Shown: positions 51,652 through 61,200 of the stretch, in pieces
Position numbering within the stretch: the stretch's first letter is position 1
How the letters are laid out: every line of letters starts with the position of its first letter
Origin: Pseudaestuariivita atlantica
Lineage (GTDB): Bacteria; Pseudomonadota; Alphaproteobacteria; Rhodobacterales; Rhodobacteraceae
Reading direction: 5' to 3'
NCBI RefSeq assembly: GCF_001205715.1
Contig: NZ_AQQZ01000001.1
Location: 1-64,000, forward strand
DNA length: 64,000 nt
Translations under genes and position numbers: made by a program
The notes under the pieces: generated by a model
What the model was told of the DNA's origin: nothing
What the model saw: only the letters and a program-made list of their open reading frames with translations
Database searches by the model: none

Positions 51652-52728
51652 TTACCGGTGGTTGGTGAAGGTGAAGAGGGACTGGATGGCGTACATCAGC
51701 CGGTCCAGCATGAAGCCGATGATCCCGATGGTCAGGACCGCGACCATGATCTTGGCCAGCGACGAGGACGACCCGTTCTGGAACTCGTCCCAGACGAACT
51801 TGCCGAGGCCGGGGTTCTGCGCCAGCATCTCGGCCGCGATCAGCACCATCCAGCCGACGCCCAGCGACAGGCGCAGACCGGTGAAGATGAGCGGCAGCGC
51901 GGAGGGCAGGACCAGCTTGGTGATCTTGGTCCAGGTGTTCATCTTGAGCACTTTCGAGACGTTCACGAGGTCCTTGTCGATGGACGCCACACCCAGCGCG
52001 GTGTTGATCAGCGTCGGCCAGAGCGAGCAGAGCGTGACGGTGATGGCCGAGGTCAGGAACGACTTGGCGAACCACCCGTCCTGCGTGACGTAGACGGCGG
52101 AGACGACCATCGTCACGATCGGCAGCCATGCCAGCGGCGAGACCGGTTTGAAGATCTGGATGATCGGGTTCAGCGCGGCATTGGCGGTGGGCGAGAGGCC
52201 TGCGGCGATGCCCAGCGGGATGGCCACGACCGAGGCGATCAGGAAGCCGAAGAACACCGTTTTGATCGAGGTCCAGATCTGCGCGTAATAGCTGGGTGCG
52301 CCGGTATAGGCGCGTTCGACCGGCTCTTTCCCTTGCGCGATGCGGCGTTCGTTCAGCTTGGCAACTTGTGCTTCGAACTTGGCGCGGGATTCGCCCTTGG
52401 CGACCGCGTCCTCATGCAGGTTCACCGCCTCGGCCCAGACCTGCGCCGGGCCGGGGATCGCGCCGAGCGAGGTCTGCACGGTGGGCGCGAGCGTAGCCCA
52501 CAGGGCGAGGAAGCCAACGATGGCGAGGATCGGCACGCCGAGGAGGCGCCAGATTTCGCCCGCCTGCGCGCGCGGGTTGTCCCCGGCGGCGGCTTTCAGG
52601 ACCGGCGTGACCCAGCTGAGCCCCAGCACCTGGAACCAGCGGTCGGCCTTGTTGATGCGGGTGAAGAGGCGGGCCTTGCGCTCTTCGCGGGCGGCGGCGT
52701 CGATGGCCGAGGGGTCGATGGCGGTCAT
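51652..52728 (-). CDS. nrtB: Nitrate ABC transporter permease
   Basis: A 358-residue permease. It has about seven membrane segments, including VPILAIVGFLALWATLAPT at residue 75 and VFFGFLIASVVAIPLGIA. The EAA-like loop is KDLVNVSKVLKMNTWTKITK before LVLPSALPLIFTGLRLSLG. Its extra N-terminal 60 residues and the 50-residue stretch between the first two helices are characteristic of NrtB proteins from alphaproteobacteria. It is five bases before the ATPase gene and 136 bases downstream of nrtA, with the attenuator-like repeats in the gap. Confidence 0.93.
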   Translation of the reverse strand: MTAIDPSAIDAAAREERKARLFTRINKADRWFQVLGLSWVTPVLKAAAGDNPRAQAGEIWRLLGVPILAIVGFLALWATLAPTVQTSLGAIPGPAQVWAEAVNLHEDAVAKGESRAKFEAQVAKLNERRIAQGKEPVERAYTGAPSYYAQIWTSIKTVFFGFLIASVVAIPLGIAAGLSPTANAALNPIIQIFKPVSPLAWLPIVTMVVSAVYVTQDGWFAKSFLTSAITVTLCSLWPTLINTALGVASIDKDLVNVSKVLKMNTWTKITKLVLPSALPLIFTGLRLSLGVGWMVLIAAEMLAQNPGLGKFVWDEFQNGSSSSLAKIMVAVLTIGIIGFMLDRLMYAIQSLFTFTNHR

Positions 52729-52783
52729 GGTTGGATCGCGTCCTGTGAGATGCCTCGCGGCGCGTGCCGCGTGTTTCGGGGGG

Positions 52784-52853
52784 AGGTCGGCTGGCGAGCA
52801 GCCGACCTACATCTGTGCGGGGCTGTCGTAGGTCGGCTGATCCTCAGCCGACC
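52784..52853 (-). promoter_or_regulatory. Attenuator-like pair of mutually exclusive hairpins between nrtA and nrtB
   Basis: Four arms alternate: AGGTCGGCTG (52784-52793), CAGCCGACCT (52799-52808), GGTCGGCTGA (52831-52840) and TCAGCCGACC (52844-52853). Arms 1/2 and 3/4 each form a perfect 10-base stem. Arms 2/3 can instead form a perfect 12-base stem (CAGCCGACCTAC at 52799-52810 with GTAGGTCGGCTG at 52828-52839). This is an alternative-structure arrangement. The repeat may also be a mobile palindromic unit. It could damp transcription into nrtB and later genes relative to nrtA. Confidence 0.65.
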
Positions 52854-52864
52854 CCCTTGCAGGA

Positions 52865-54232
52865 TCAGCCCTGGACCTCGTTGCCGACGACGATCTGCTG
52901 GCCCTTCAGGCCGATCGGCAGGCTTTCGAGATACGCGTTGGGGAAGCGACCGTCGTAGGGGATGCCGTCGATGATGTCCTCGGCGGGGGTGGCGGCCTTG
53001 TAGCCGTCGCTGTCCCACGGGAAGTCGGCTTCGTTGGCGAGGCCCTCATCCACCAGCAGACGCGCGGCCTTGAGGTAGATCTCGGGCTTGTAGACGTCCT
53101 TGGCCACGTCGTGGAACCACTCGTCCGACTTGGCCTCGGGGATCTGGCCCCAGCGGCGCATCTGGGTCAGGTACCAGATCGCGTCGGAGTAGAACGGATA
53201 GGTCGCGTTGTAGCGGAAGAACACGTTGAAGTCGGGAATGTCGCGCTTGTCGCCCTTCTCGAACTCGAAGAAGCCGGTCATCGAGTTGGCGATCACCTCG
53301 TAATCCGCGCCCACGTATTCGGGGCGGCTGAGGATTTCCACGGCGGCGGGGCGGTTGGCGTTGTCGTTTTCATCCAGCCAGATCGCGGCCCGGATCAGCG
53401 CCTTGGTCACCGCGAGCGTGGTGTTGGGGTATTTCTCGGCGAACTCGTTGGTGATGCCGAACACCTTTTCGGGGTTGTTCTTCCACAGCTGGTAGTCGGT
53501 GATGACCGGCACGCCGATGCCCTTGAATACCGCCTGCTGGTTCCAAGGCTCACCCACGCAGTAGCCATAGATGGTGCCCGCTTCCAAAGTGGCGGGCATC
53601 TGCGGCGGGGGGGTGACCGACAGGAACACGTCCGCGCCGATCTGGCCGGTCACGTTTTCGGGGCTGTAGAAGCCCGGCTCCAGCCCACCGGCGGCCAGCC
53701 AGTAGCGCAGTTCGTAATTGTGGGTCGAGACGGGGAAGACCATGCCCATGTTGAAGGGCTTGCCGGCGGCATTGTATTCCTCGACCACGGGCGCCAGCGC
53801 CTCGGCGGAGATCGGGTGCTGCGGGCGGCCGTCATCCATCTTCGGGATATGCGGCAGCATCTTTTCCCAGATCTCGTTCGACACGGTGATGCCGTTGCCG
53901 TTCAGGTCCATCGAGAAGGGCGTGATGATGTGCGCCTCGGTCCCGAAGCCGATCGTCGCGGCCAGCGGCTGGCCCGCCAGCATGTGCGCGCCGTCAAGCT
54001 GGCCGTCGATCACGCCGTCGAGCAGGACCTTCCAGTTCGCCTGTGCCTCGAGCGTGACGAAAAGGCCCTCGTCGAGGAAATAGCCCTGTTCGTAGGCCAC
54101 GGCGAGCGGCGCCATGTCGGTCAGCTTGATGAAGCCGAAGGTCAGTTCGTCCTTTTCGAGGTCGAGCAGTTCCGCGAAGGCGGGCCCTGCCAGCGCCGTG
54201 CCGAGCGCGAGGCTCAGGAGAGTGGGTTTCAT
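52865..54232 (-). CDS. nrtA: Nitrate-binding protein of the ABC transporter
   Basis: A 455-residue binding protein of the CmpA/NrtA family. The N-terminus [20 protein letters not shown] is a signal peptide. The mature domain includes [20 protein letters not shown] and the nitrate site region with [11 protein letters not shown]. The length agrees with NrtA, which is longer than the small alkanesulfonate binders. Start ATG 54232 follows GAAAGGAAAGACGACC on the minus strand; the upstream leader is not coding. It is the first structural gene of the nitrate operon. The similar NasS, 268 bases upstream, lacks a signal peptide. Confidence 0.95.
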   Translation of the reverse strand: MKPTLLSLALGTALAGPAFAELLDLEKDELTFGFIKLTDMAPLAVAYEQGYFLDEGLFVTLEAQANWKVLLDGVIDGQLDGAHMLAGQPLAATIGFGTEAHIITPFSMDLNGNGITVSNEIWEKMLPHIPKMDDGRPQHPISAEALAPVVEEYNAAGKPFNMGMVFPVSTHNYELRYWLAAGGLEPGFYSPENVTGQIGADVFLSVTPPPQMPATLEAGTIYGYCVGEPWNQQAVFKGIGVPVITDYQLWKNNPEKVFGITNEFAEKYPNTTLAVTKALIRAAIWLDENDNANRPAAVEILSRPEYVGADYEVIANSMTGFFEFEKGDKRDIPDFNVFFRYNATYPFYSDAIWYLTQMRRWGQIPEAKSDEWFHDVAKDVYKPEIYLKAARLLVDEGLANEADFPWDSDGYKAATPAEDIIDGIPYDGRFPNAYLESLPIGLKGQQIVVGNEVQG

Positions 54233-54255
54233 GGTCGTCTTTCCTTTCTTGGCGG

Positions 54256-54325
54256 CCGGCGGGGAGGAGGTCCGCCGGGTGCAAAACGAAAAAGGCCACG
54301 CACGTCCCGCCGGAGGTTTCGGCGG
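54256..54325 (-). promoter_or_regulatory. Terminator-like hairpins in the nrtA leader
   Basis: On the minus strand, CCGCCG/CGGCGG (54320-54325 with 54307-54312) forms one hairpin with a 7-base loop. A T5 tract follows 13 bases later (54289-54293). A second hairpin (arms CCGGCGG/CCGCCGG, 54256-54278) lies in front of the ribosome site. Arms of the two hairpins are partly complementary to each other, so alternate folds are possible. In the NasST model such an element stops transcription unless NasT binds upstream hairpins. Confidence 0.55.
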
Positions 54326-54330
54326 AAAGT

Positions 54331-54364
54331 GAGCGACCTTGCTCGGGAGAACCCATTCGATGGG
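54331..54364 (-). promoter_or_regulatory. ANTAR-type dual hairpin in the nitrate operon leader
   Basis: Two small hairpins precede the terminator-like one. The second (54331-54344, minus strand) is GAGC-AAGGTC-GCTC: a four-base stem with a hexaloop with A at position 1 and G at position 4, the known ANTAR-protein target pattern. The first (54352-54364) is CCC-ATCGAAT-GGG, with A at 1 and G at 4 of the loop but seven loop bases or a shorter closing. An ANTAR protein gene (nasT) is two genes upstream. Confidence 0.6.
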
Positions 54365-54500
54365 AGGAATTCGGGCGACCCACGCCATTGCGGGCCGGTG
54401 GTTGGATCATGTGCGCGGCGGGCGGGTCGGTGAACCGGAAAATCGCGGAAACGGCGGGTTCATGACGCGTCGTCCCCCGGTTTGCACAGGTTTTGGGCGT

Positions 54501-55670
54501 TCAGGCGCGGGCCGGGTCGAATATGCGGCCATCGAAGAACGCGTCGGGCAAGAGCGTGAGGTCGCCTTCCGCCGAGGCAACGGGCGTCGCGCGGCGAATC
54601 GAGCCTTCGACCTTCTCGGACGCGCCCGGCATGTCGATGCCCGCCGCGCCGAGGTGCATGCGGTGCAGGTCGGCGCGGAACACGCGCGCCGCGCCGGTGG
54701 TCCGGGTCGGGTCGGCGCCGTGCAGGGCGGCCATCTGGGCCGCGATCCATTTCGCCTGGCTGCGCCACGGGAAGGTGGCGGTGCCGTGGTGAAACTCGAT
54801 GAACCGCGCCACCTGCCGGTTCTCGCCGCGCGAGGACAGGGTCAGGTGCCCCGACAGCGCCCGGTCGATCAGTTCGGGAGAGACGTCAAGGTAGGCCTTG
54901 CGCGACAGGACCTCTCCGGCCGTGGCGCGCGCGTCCGGATCAGCGAGCCAGCGCCCCGCGCGCCAGACCGCGCGCATCAGGCGGCCCAAAAGGTCGGGTT
55001 CGGTTTCGGCCCAGTCGGTGCGCACGGCGAGCACCTTTTCCGGCGCGAATTGCCAGATCGCCGTGCCCGGCAGCAAAAGCGCGCCCGCGCCCTGTTCCAC
55101 TGCGACCGACCCCCACGGTTCGCCCACGCAGAACGCATCCACATCGCCCGCCGCCAGCGCGCTGGCCATCAGGGGCGGGGGCACGGTACGGATGACGATG
55201 CCGTCCGCGCCAAGCGCGGTGGCGCGGCTCCAGTAATCCAGCAGGGCGACATGCATCGAGAAGGGGAACGGCACGCCGAACACGATGGGCCGGTCGCGCA
55301 CGGCGGCCAGCGCCGAGGCTGCAGCCTTGGGGTCGGCGAAATCGAACGGGTGGCCCGCCGCGCGCAACCGCTCTTCCAGCGGGCGGCCCACGCCCACGAC
55401 GTTGCCGTTGACCGACAGGACCGACACGGCCGCAAGCGAGGTCGCGACCCCGCCCAGCCCCATCGCCATCGCCACGGGGACGGGCGACAGCATGTGCGCG
55501 GCATCCACCCGGCCAAAGGCGAGCATGTCGCGGACCGAGGACCAAGAGGGCGCGGGCACAAGATCAAGCGCGATGCCTTCGGACTGCGCGAACCCCATTT
55601 CCTGCGCAAGGATCAGCGGCGCGGCATCGACTAGCGGCATGTAGGCCGTGGGCAGGCTGACGAGCCTCAT
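54501..55670 (-). CDS. nasS: Nitrate/nitrite sensor protein NasS
   Basis: A 389-residue NrtA-like protein without signal peptide, so cytoplasmic. It starts MRLVSLPTAYMPLVDAAPL and has the ligand-site blocks DAAHMLSPVPVAMAMG and AFCVGEPWGSVAVEQG of the CmpA/NrtA fold. NasS holds NasT inactive and releases it when nitrate or nitrite binds. Its start overlaps the nasT stop by four bases (ATGA), a typical nasTS order. Its 3' end is followed by the structured leader of nrtA. Confidence 0.93.
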   Translation of the reverse strand: MRLVSLPTAYMPLVDAAPLILAQEMGFAQSEGIALDLVPAPSWSSVRDMLAFGRVDAAHMLSPVPVAMAMGLGGVATSLAAVSVLSVNGNVVGVGRPLEERLRAAGHPFDFADPKAAASALAAVRDRPIVFGVPFPFSMHVALLDYWSRATALGADGIVIRTVPPPLMASALAAGDVDAFCVGEPWGSVAVEQGAGALLLPGTAIWQFAPEKVLAVRTDWAETEPDLLGRLMRAVWRAGRWLADPDARATAGEVLSRKAYLDVSPELIDRALSGHLTLSSRGENRQVARFIEFHHGTATFPWRSQAKWIAAQMAALHGADPTRTTGAARVFRADLHRMHLGAAGIDMPGASEKVEGSIRRATPVASAEGDLTLLPDAFFDGRIFDPARA

Positions 55671-56251
55671 CCCAAAAGCCCCGACGCGGTCACCAGCGCC
55701 TCGGCCACATCGGCGACGCGGCGGCCCTGGTCCATCGCGGTGCGGCGCAACAGGGCATAGGCCGCGTCCTCGTCGATCCCGCGCGCTTTCATCAACAGGC
55801 CCTTGGCGCGGTCGATCACCTTGCGCTCTTCCAGCGCGCGGCGGGTTTCGGCCAGTTCGTTGCGCATTTGGCGGACCATGGCAAAGCGCGCGATGGCGGT
55901 GTCCATCACCGGCTTGATGCGTTCGGGGGCTAGGCCGTCAACGACATAGGCCGACACGCCCGCCTCGATCGCGGCCTGCGCCAGTCCGCCCGCCGCGCCG
56001 GACACGAACATGGCCACGGGCCTCTCCATCGGGCCGGAGGCAAGCGTCAGTTCCTCCATCATGTCGCGGGTCGGGTTGTCGACGTCGATCAGCACGATGT
56101 CGGGGGCGTGGGCGGCGATCCGGCGGGCCAGCCCGCTGGCATTGCCGATGACGAATACCTCGCAGGCGCAACTGTCCTTCAGCGCGTCCACGATCGCGAT
56201 GGCGCGGTCGCGATCTTCCTCCACCACGACTATGGTCAGCGTCTCGCCCAT
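55667..56251 (-). CDS. nasT: ANTAR-domain antiterminator NasT
   Basis: A 194-residue response-regulator-like protein. The receiver domain (about 1-120) includes LTIVVVEEDRDRAIAIVD and DIVLIDVDNPTRDMMEELT. The C-terminal ANTAR RNA-binding domain covers about 130-190, with KVIDRAKGLLMKARGIDEDA and AYALLRRTAMDQGRRVADVA as its conserved helices. NasT binds paired hexaloop hairpins in the leader and prevents termination. Start ATG 56251 (MGETLTIVV) is chosen; the frame further upstream overlaps the tRNA-Gly gene. It is in an operon with nasS. Confidence 0.95.
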   Translation of the reverse strand: MGETLTIVVVEEDRDRAIAIVDALKDSCACEVFVIGNASGLARRIAAHAPDIVLIDVDNPTRDMMEELTLASGPMERPVAMFVSGAAGGLAQAAIEAGVSAYVVDGLAPERIKPVMDTAIARFAMVRQMRNELAETRRALEERKVIDRAKGLLMKARGIDEDAAYALLRRTAMDQGRRVADVAEALVTASGLLG

Positions 56252-56388
56252 GTCCGAGCCATGCCGCAACGCGGCATGGGCTGCAAACCCGGCGCGCGTC
56301 ACGGGCGCGACTTGCGGCAAAAGGCGCGGTGATGTGCCTGATTTTTGACCAGTCCGAGGGGCGCGCGGAGCGTGTCCCGGAAACGACG

Positions 56389-56421
56389 CGGGGCCGCGCC
56401 GGTTTCCCGGCAGCGGCCCCG
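56389..56421 (-). terminator. Hairpin between tRNA-Gly and nasT
   Basis: The arms CGGGGCCGC (56389-56397) and GCGGCCCCG (56413-56421) form a perfect 9-base stem around a smaller GCCGG/CCGGC hairpin. It lies downstream of the tRNA-Gly 3' end on the same strand, so it may stop the tRNA transcript before nasT. No clear U tract is seen. Confidence 0.5.
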
Positions 56422-56448
56422 TCATGTCTGTCTTCCCGCGAGGGAAGT

Positions 56449-56523
56449 TGGAGCGGGCGATGAGATTCGAACTCACGACCCTTACCTTGGCAAGGTAATG
56501 CTCTACCCCTGAGCTACGCCCGC
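56449..56523 (-). tRNA. tRNA-Gly (anticodon GCC)
   Basis: A 75-base tRNA on the minus strand. The acceptor stem is GCGGGCG/CGCCCGC, discriminator T, encoded CCA. The D arm is GCTCAGGGGTAGAGC and the anticodon stem TTACC/GGTAA carries TTGCCAA with anticodon GCC. The T arm is GTGAG TTCGAAT CTCAT. It reads GGC/GGU codons. Confidence 0.97.
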
Positions 56524-56603
56524 GTCCTTGGGTACGGCACGAAATAGAAGGAACGCGCGCAGGCTGCAAGCGCAAAATCGCCCCCGCTTGCGCAATTTCC
56601 GGA

Positions 56604-57758
56604 TCAGTCGGGCGGGGGTGTCGGGGTGACGTAGCTGTCCCAGACCCAGCCGTCGGTCGGGCCGTCCGGTGCCATCACGCGCGCGCGTACCCAGCGGCCC
56701 CACTGGCCGAAGACAAGCACGGCAGTGTCGCGGTTCACCTGCGTCAGCGGCGTGGCCGACAGGCTGGGCGCGGGGCGCACGTAAACGCGGTCCCCGTTGA
56801 TGGTGGCGGGGATGATCGCCGGGCTGTCTGCCGCCCGGTCCGCGAGGACGGGGCGGGCGCGCGCCGGTCGCGCCGCGCGTTCGGGCAGCGCCTGTTCTGG
56901 CGGGACGGGGCCGGATGCATCCGCCACGGGCGCTGCGAGGAGACCGCCGAGCGCGGCAAGGAGGCGCGTGCCGGGCAGGGGCGCGGGGCGTGAGGGTGGC
57001 GGGTCTCCAAAAATGCCGGTGGCCTGCGCCTGCGGTTCGGGACGGCGGTGCGGGGCGTCCGGCGCGGGCTTGGCCGAGGCATCCGGCGCGGCGGCGGCCA
57101 CCTGCGGCATCGCGGGGTCGGGCAGGTCGGGGCGCGCGGCGGGGCCGGTCGCGTCGGGACGCCAAGCGCCGGGCCGCAGGGGCACGAGGCGCGGGCCGCT
57201 TTCCGGGCGTGTCACCGTCTGCAACGGGTCAAGACCCGCGGCAAGCGCCGGTCCGTTCCCGTCAGGGGCTTGCGGCGCGGTGATGCCCGGCAGCCGACGT
57301 GCCTCGGGCAGGCCGATATCGCCGGGACGGGCGTCGCGCGGCAGGGCGCGCGGGGCCGCCATCACGTTGCCCTGCATGACCGACGACATGCGGCCCGGCG
57401 CCTCGGGCGCGGGCCGGGGCGGGCCCGCGGCGAACAGGGACGGCGCGGGCAGGGCGGGGCGCGGCCACGACGCACGCTCCACCGCGACATCGCCGCGGGC
57501 CAGTTCGGGCGCGCGCACCCTTTGCGCCGCGTGGCGGATGACAGCGTCGGGTGGCGGGGATGGCCGGGCAAGCGCGCGTGGCACCCCGGAAAAGACTGCC
57601 ACGTCGGTGCGGACAAGCTCCTCGGCTGGCATCGTGTCGACGGGATTGGCAAAGACGATCTCGGGCGCGCCCTGCGTCACCGCGACATAGAGCGACAGAC
57701 CGATGAACAAGACCGGTCCCAGTGCCGAAGATGAGCCTGCATCTGCCATGCCCGACAC
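56604..57758 (-). CDS. SH3b-domain protein with long Pro/Ala-rich region
   Basis: A 384-residue protein with a hydrophobic N-terminal segment (LGPVLFIGLSLYVAVTQGAP), probably a membrane anchor. Residues about 60-310 are Pro/Ala/Arg-rich and look disordered. The last 65 residues make a bacterial SH3 domain with RVYVRPAPSLSATPLTQV and WGRWVRARV followed by GWVWDSYV. Such proteins often bind cell-wall components. The start may be the first Met (57758) or Met at residue 4. Neighbours are tRNA-Gly and a MAPEG gene and give no hint. Confidence 0.8.
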   Translation of the reverse strand: MSGMADAGSSSALGPVLFIGLSLYVAVTQGAPEIVFANPVDTMPAEELVRTDVAVFSGVPRALARPSPPPDAVIRHAAQRVRAPELARGDVAVERASWPRPALPAPSLFAAGPPRPAPEAPGRMSSVMQGNVMAAPRALPRDARPGDIGLPEARRLPGITAPQAPDGNGPALAAGLDPLQTVTRPESGPRLVPLRPGAWRPDATGPAARPDLPDPAMPQVAAAAPDASAKPAPDAPHRRPEPQAQATGIFGDPPPSRPAPLPGTRLLAALGGLLAAPVADASGPVPPEQALPERAARPARARPVLADRAADSPAIIPATINGDRVYVRPAPSLSATPLTQVNRDTAVLVFGQWGRWVRARVMAPDGPTDGWVWDSYVTPTPPPD

Positions 57759-57799
57759 CTATCACCGCCGCGGGCATGCGGGCAATCGCGCTGCGCCGA

Positions 57800-58189
57800 T
57801 CAGATCACGGCATGGGCGACGAGGCCGATGGCCGTCAGTCCGATCATCGCGAAGGTCAGCATCATGCCGCCCACCCGCAGTTTCGGGCGCGGCGACGGGC
57901 TCGACAGGGCCGCGCCGTGCATCGCGCGTCCGGCCAGAAGGGAGAGGCCCAGCAGGTGCAGGACCCAGCCCGGCGTGCCCAGCCCCTCGGCCAGGCCAAG
58001 CAGGATCAGCCCCATGGGCGCGTATTCGGCGCAATTGGCCTGCGCGCGGATGCGCCGCATCAGCACCTTGTCGCCCTTGTCGCCGAGCGAGATGCCCGCG
58101 CCGCGTCGGTAGCGGATCACGCGGACCGACAGGGTGATGAACAACAGCGCGACGAGGCCGGCATAGAAGGCGGTGATGGGCAGGGGCAT
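57800..58189 (-). CDS. MAPEG-family membrane protein
   Basis: A 129-residue protein with four hydrophobic segments: PITAFYAGLVALLFITLSV, EYAPMGLILLGLAEGL, WVLHLLGLSLLAGRAMHG and MMLTFAMIGLTAIGLVAHA. The E-x-x-P and R-x-x-H(G) features (NCAEYAPMGLI and RAMHG) fit the MAPEG fold, whose eukaryotic members use glutathione. Its activity in bacteria is mostly unknown. ATG 58189 is used. Confidence 0.87.
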   Translation of the reverse strand: MPLPITAFYAGLVALLFITLSVRVIRYRRGAGISLGDKGDKVLMRRIRAQANCAEYAPMGLILLGLAEGLGTPGWVLHLLGLSLLAGRAMHGAALSSPSPRPKLRVGGMMLTFAMIGLTAIGLVAHAVI

Positions 58190-58227
58190 GGGGGTCTCCG
58201 TGTTGTCTGGGCGGGACCCTAGGTGCA

Positions 58228-58252
58228 GCGCGCGGGACTGTCACCCGCGCGC
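58228..58252 (-). terminator. Hairpin downstream of pyruvate carboxylase gene
   Basis: The arms GCGCGCGGG and CCCGCGCGC form a 9-base stem with a 7-base loop, 13 bases past the pyc stop on the minus strand. It is likely to end the transcript. No strong U tract follows. Confidence 0.6.
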
Positions 58253-58265
58253 CGCGCATTCATGG

Positions 58266-61200
58266 TCAATCCAGTTCGACGAGCAGGTCCTTGGCGTCGA
58301 TCTGGCTGCCCGCCTGCACGTGCACCGCGCGCACGACGGCGTCGCGTTCGGCATGCAGGCCGGTTTCCATCTTCATCGCCTCGATCGTCAGCAGCAGATC
58401 GCCCGCGCTGATCGTCTGGCCGGCCTTGACCGCGACGCTGGCCACGACACCGGGCATGGGCGCGCCGATGTGGTTCTCGTTCGCGGGGTCGGCCTTGGGC
58501 TTGTCGGCGACCTGCACCGCGGCGGCCTTGTTCACCACGCGCACAACGCGCGGCTGGCCGTTCAGTTCGAAGAACACCCGCGACGAGCCGTCCTCCTGCG
58601 TGTCACCCACCGCCTGCAGCCGGATTTCGAGCGTCTTGCCCGGATCGATTTCGGCGGTGATCTCTTCCCCCGGCACCATGCCGTAGAAGAAGGTGCGCGT
58701 GGGCAGGGTGCGGATGGGACCGACGACGGCGTGCTTGTCGGCGTAATCGGCAAAGACCTTGGGGTACATCATCGCGCCCATCAGGTCCTCGTTGTCGATG
58801 TCGATCTCGAACCGCTTGGCAAGTTCGGCGTGGCGCGCGTCAAGGTCCTCGGGCTCCAGCAATTCGCCGGGGCGCACGGTGATCGGCTTTTCGTCCTTCA
58901 GGACCTTCCTGACGATGTCCTTGGGGAAGCCGCCGGGGGCCTGACCGACCTGCCCGCGCATCAGCGTCTTGACGCTTTCGGGGAAGCTGACCTCGGTCTT
59001 GGGGTCCAGCACGTCTTCGCAGGTCAGGCCCTGGCTGACCATCAACAGCGCCATGTCGCCCACCGTCTTGGCGATGGGCGTGACCTTGATCACGTCGCCG
59101 AACATCCGGTTCACGTCGGCATAGGTCCTGGCGACCTCGTGCCACTTGTCCTCCAGCCCCATCGAGCGCGCCTGCGCCTTGAGGTTGGTGAACTGGCCGC
59201 CCGGCATCTCGTGCAGGTAGACCTCGGACGAGGGCGATTGCATGCCCGATTCAAAGGCCGCGTAATGCCCGCGCACCGCTTCCCAGTAGTTTGAAATCTG
59301 GCGGATCGCGTCGATGTCGAGCCCGGTGTCGCGGTCGGTGTGGCGCAACGCCTCAACCACGGTGCCGAGCGTCGCCTGGCTGGTATTGCCCGACAGCGAA
59401 TCCATCGCGCAGTCGACGGCGTCGACGCCCGCGGCTGCGGCGGCGAGGATGCTGGCCGACGCGATGCCCGCCGTGTCGTGGGTGTGGAAGTGGATCGGCA
59501 GGCCGGTCTCTTCCTTCAGGGCCTTGAACAGCACCGTGGCGCTCGCCGGTTTCAGAAGGCCGCCCATGTCCTTGATGCACAGGACATGCGTGCCCGCATC
59601 CTTCAGTTCCTGCGCCATCTTCAGGTAGTATTTCAGGTCGTACTTGGACCGCTTGGGATCGAGCACGTCGCCGGTATAGCAGATCGCCGCTTCGAGGATC
59701 TTGCCCGATTCGAGTACCGCATCCATCGAGATGCGCATGTTTTCAGTCCAGTTGAGCGGATCGAAAACGCGGAAAAGATCAACGCCGGATTCCGCGGCTT
59801 GTGCGACAAAGGCCTGCACGACGTTGTCGGGGTAGTTGGTATAGCCCACCCCGTTCGACCCGCGCAGAAGCATCTGGGTCAGCAGGTTCGGCATGCGCGC
59901 GCGCAGGTCGCGCAGGCGCTGCCACGGGCATTCGTCGAGGAACCGGTAGGCCACGTCGAAGGTCGCGCCGCCCCAGCATTCGACCGAGAAAAGCTGCGGC
60001 AGGTCATGCGCGTAGTTGGGCGCGATCCCGATCATGTCGATCGACCGCATCCGCGTCGCCAGAAGCGACTGGTGGCTGTCGCGCATCGTGGTGTCGGTGA
60101 TCAGAAGCTGTTTCTGCTTAGACATCCAGTCCGCCACGCCCTGCGCGCCCTTCTTTTCGAGGATCTGGCGCGGGCCATCGGCGATCTCGGCATTGGCGGG
60201 CTTGGGGGCCTTGGGCAGTTTCAGGTCGGCGGGCGGGCGCGGGCGACCGGCGGTTTCGGGATGCCCGTTCACCGTGATTTCGGCAATGTAGCCCAGCACC
60301 TTGGTGCCCCGGTCGCGGCGCTTGTCGAACTGGAACAGCTCGGGCGTCGTGTCGATGAACTTGGTGGTGTACTGGTTGTTGAGGAAGGTCGGGTGCTTCA
60401 GCAGGTTCTCGACGAAGGCGATGTTGGTGCTGACGCCGCGGATGCGGAACTCGCGCAGGGCGCGGTCCATCCGGGCGATGGCCTTTTCGGGCGTCGGTGC
60501 CCAGGCGGTGACCTTTTCCAGAAGCGAGTCGTAATACCGCGTGATGACCGCGCCGGAATAGGCGGTGCCGCCGTCCAGCCGGATGCCCATGCCGGTCGCA
60601 CCGCGATAGGCGGTGATGCGGCCGTAATCGGGGATGAAGTTGTTCTGCGGGTCCTCGGTCGTGATGCGGGTCTGCAGCGCGTGCCCGTTGAGGCGGATGT
60701 CGTATTGCGAGGCCTTGCCCGTCGCCTCGGCGAGGCTCTTGCCCTCGGCGATCTGGATCTGGGCCTGCACGATGTCGATGCCGGTGACCTCTTCGGTCAC
60801 GGTGTGTTCGACCTGCACGCGCGGATTGACCTCGATGAAGTAGAACTTGCCGGTGTCCATATCCATCAGGAACTCGACCGTGCCGGCGCATTCGTAATTC
60901 ACATGCGCGCATATCTTGCGGCCCAACTCGCAAATCTCTTCGCGCTGCGCCTCTGACAGGTAGGGGGCAGGGGCGCGTTCCACGACCTTCTGGTTTCGCC
61001 GCTGGACCGAGCAGTCGCGTTCATAAAGGTGGTACAGGTTGCCATGCGTATCGCCGAGGATCTGCACCTCGACGTGCCGCGCGCGGGTGATCATCTTTTC
61101 GAGATAGCCTTCACCGTTGCCGAAGGCGGCCTCGGCCTCGCGCCGGCCTTCCAGCACCTTCTCTTCCAGCTCGTCCTCGGACTCGATGGGGCGCATGCCG

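Noticed and set aside
49817-52093. Plus-strand open frame of about 758 codons over the nrtCD and nrtB genes
   Set aside because: It is antisense to clear ABC transporter genes, with no recognisable domain.
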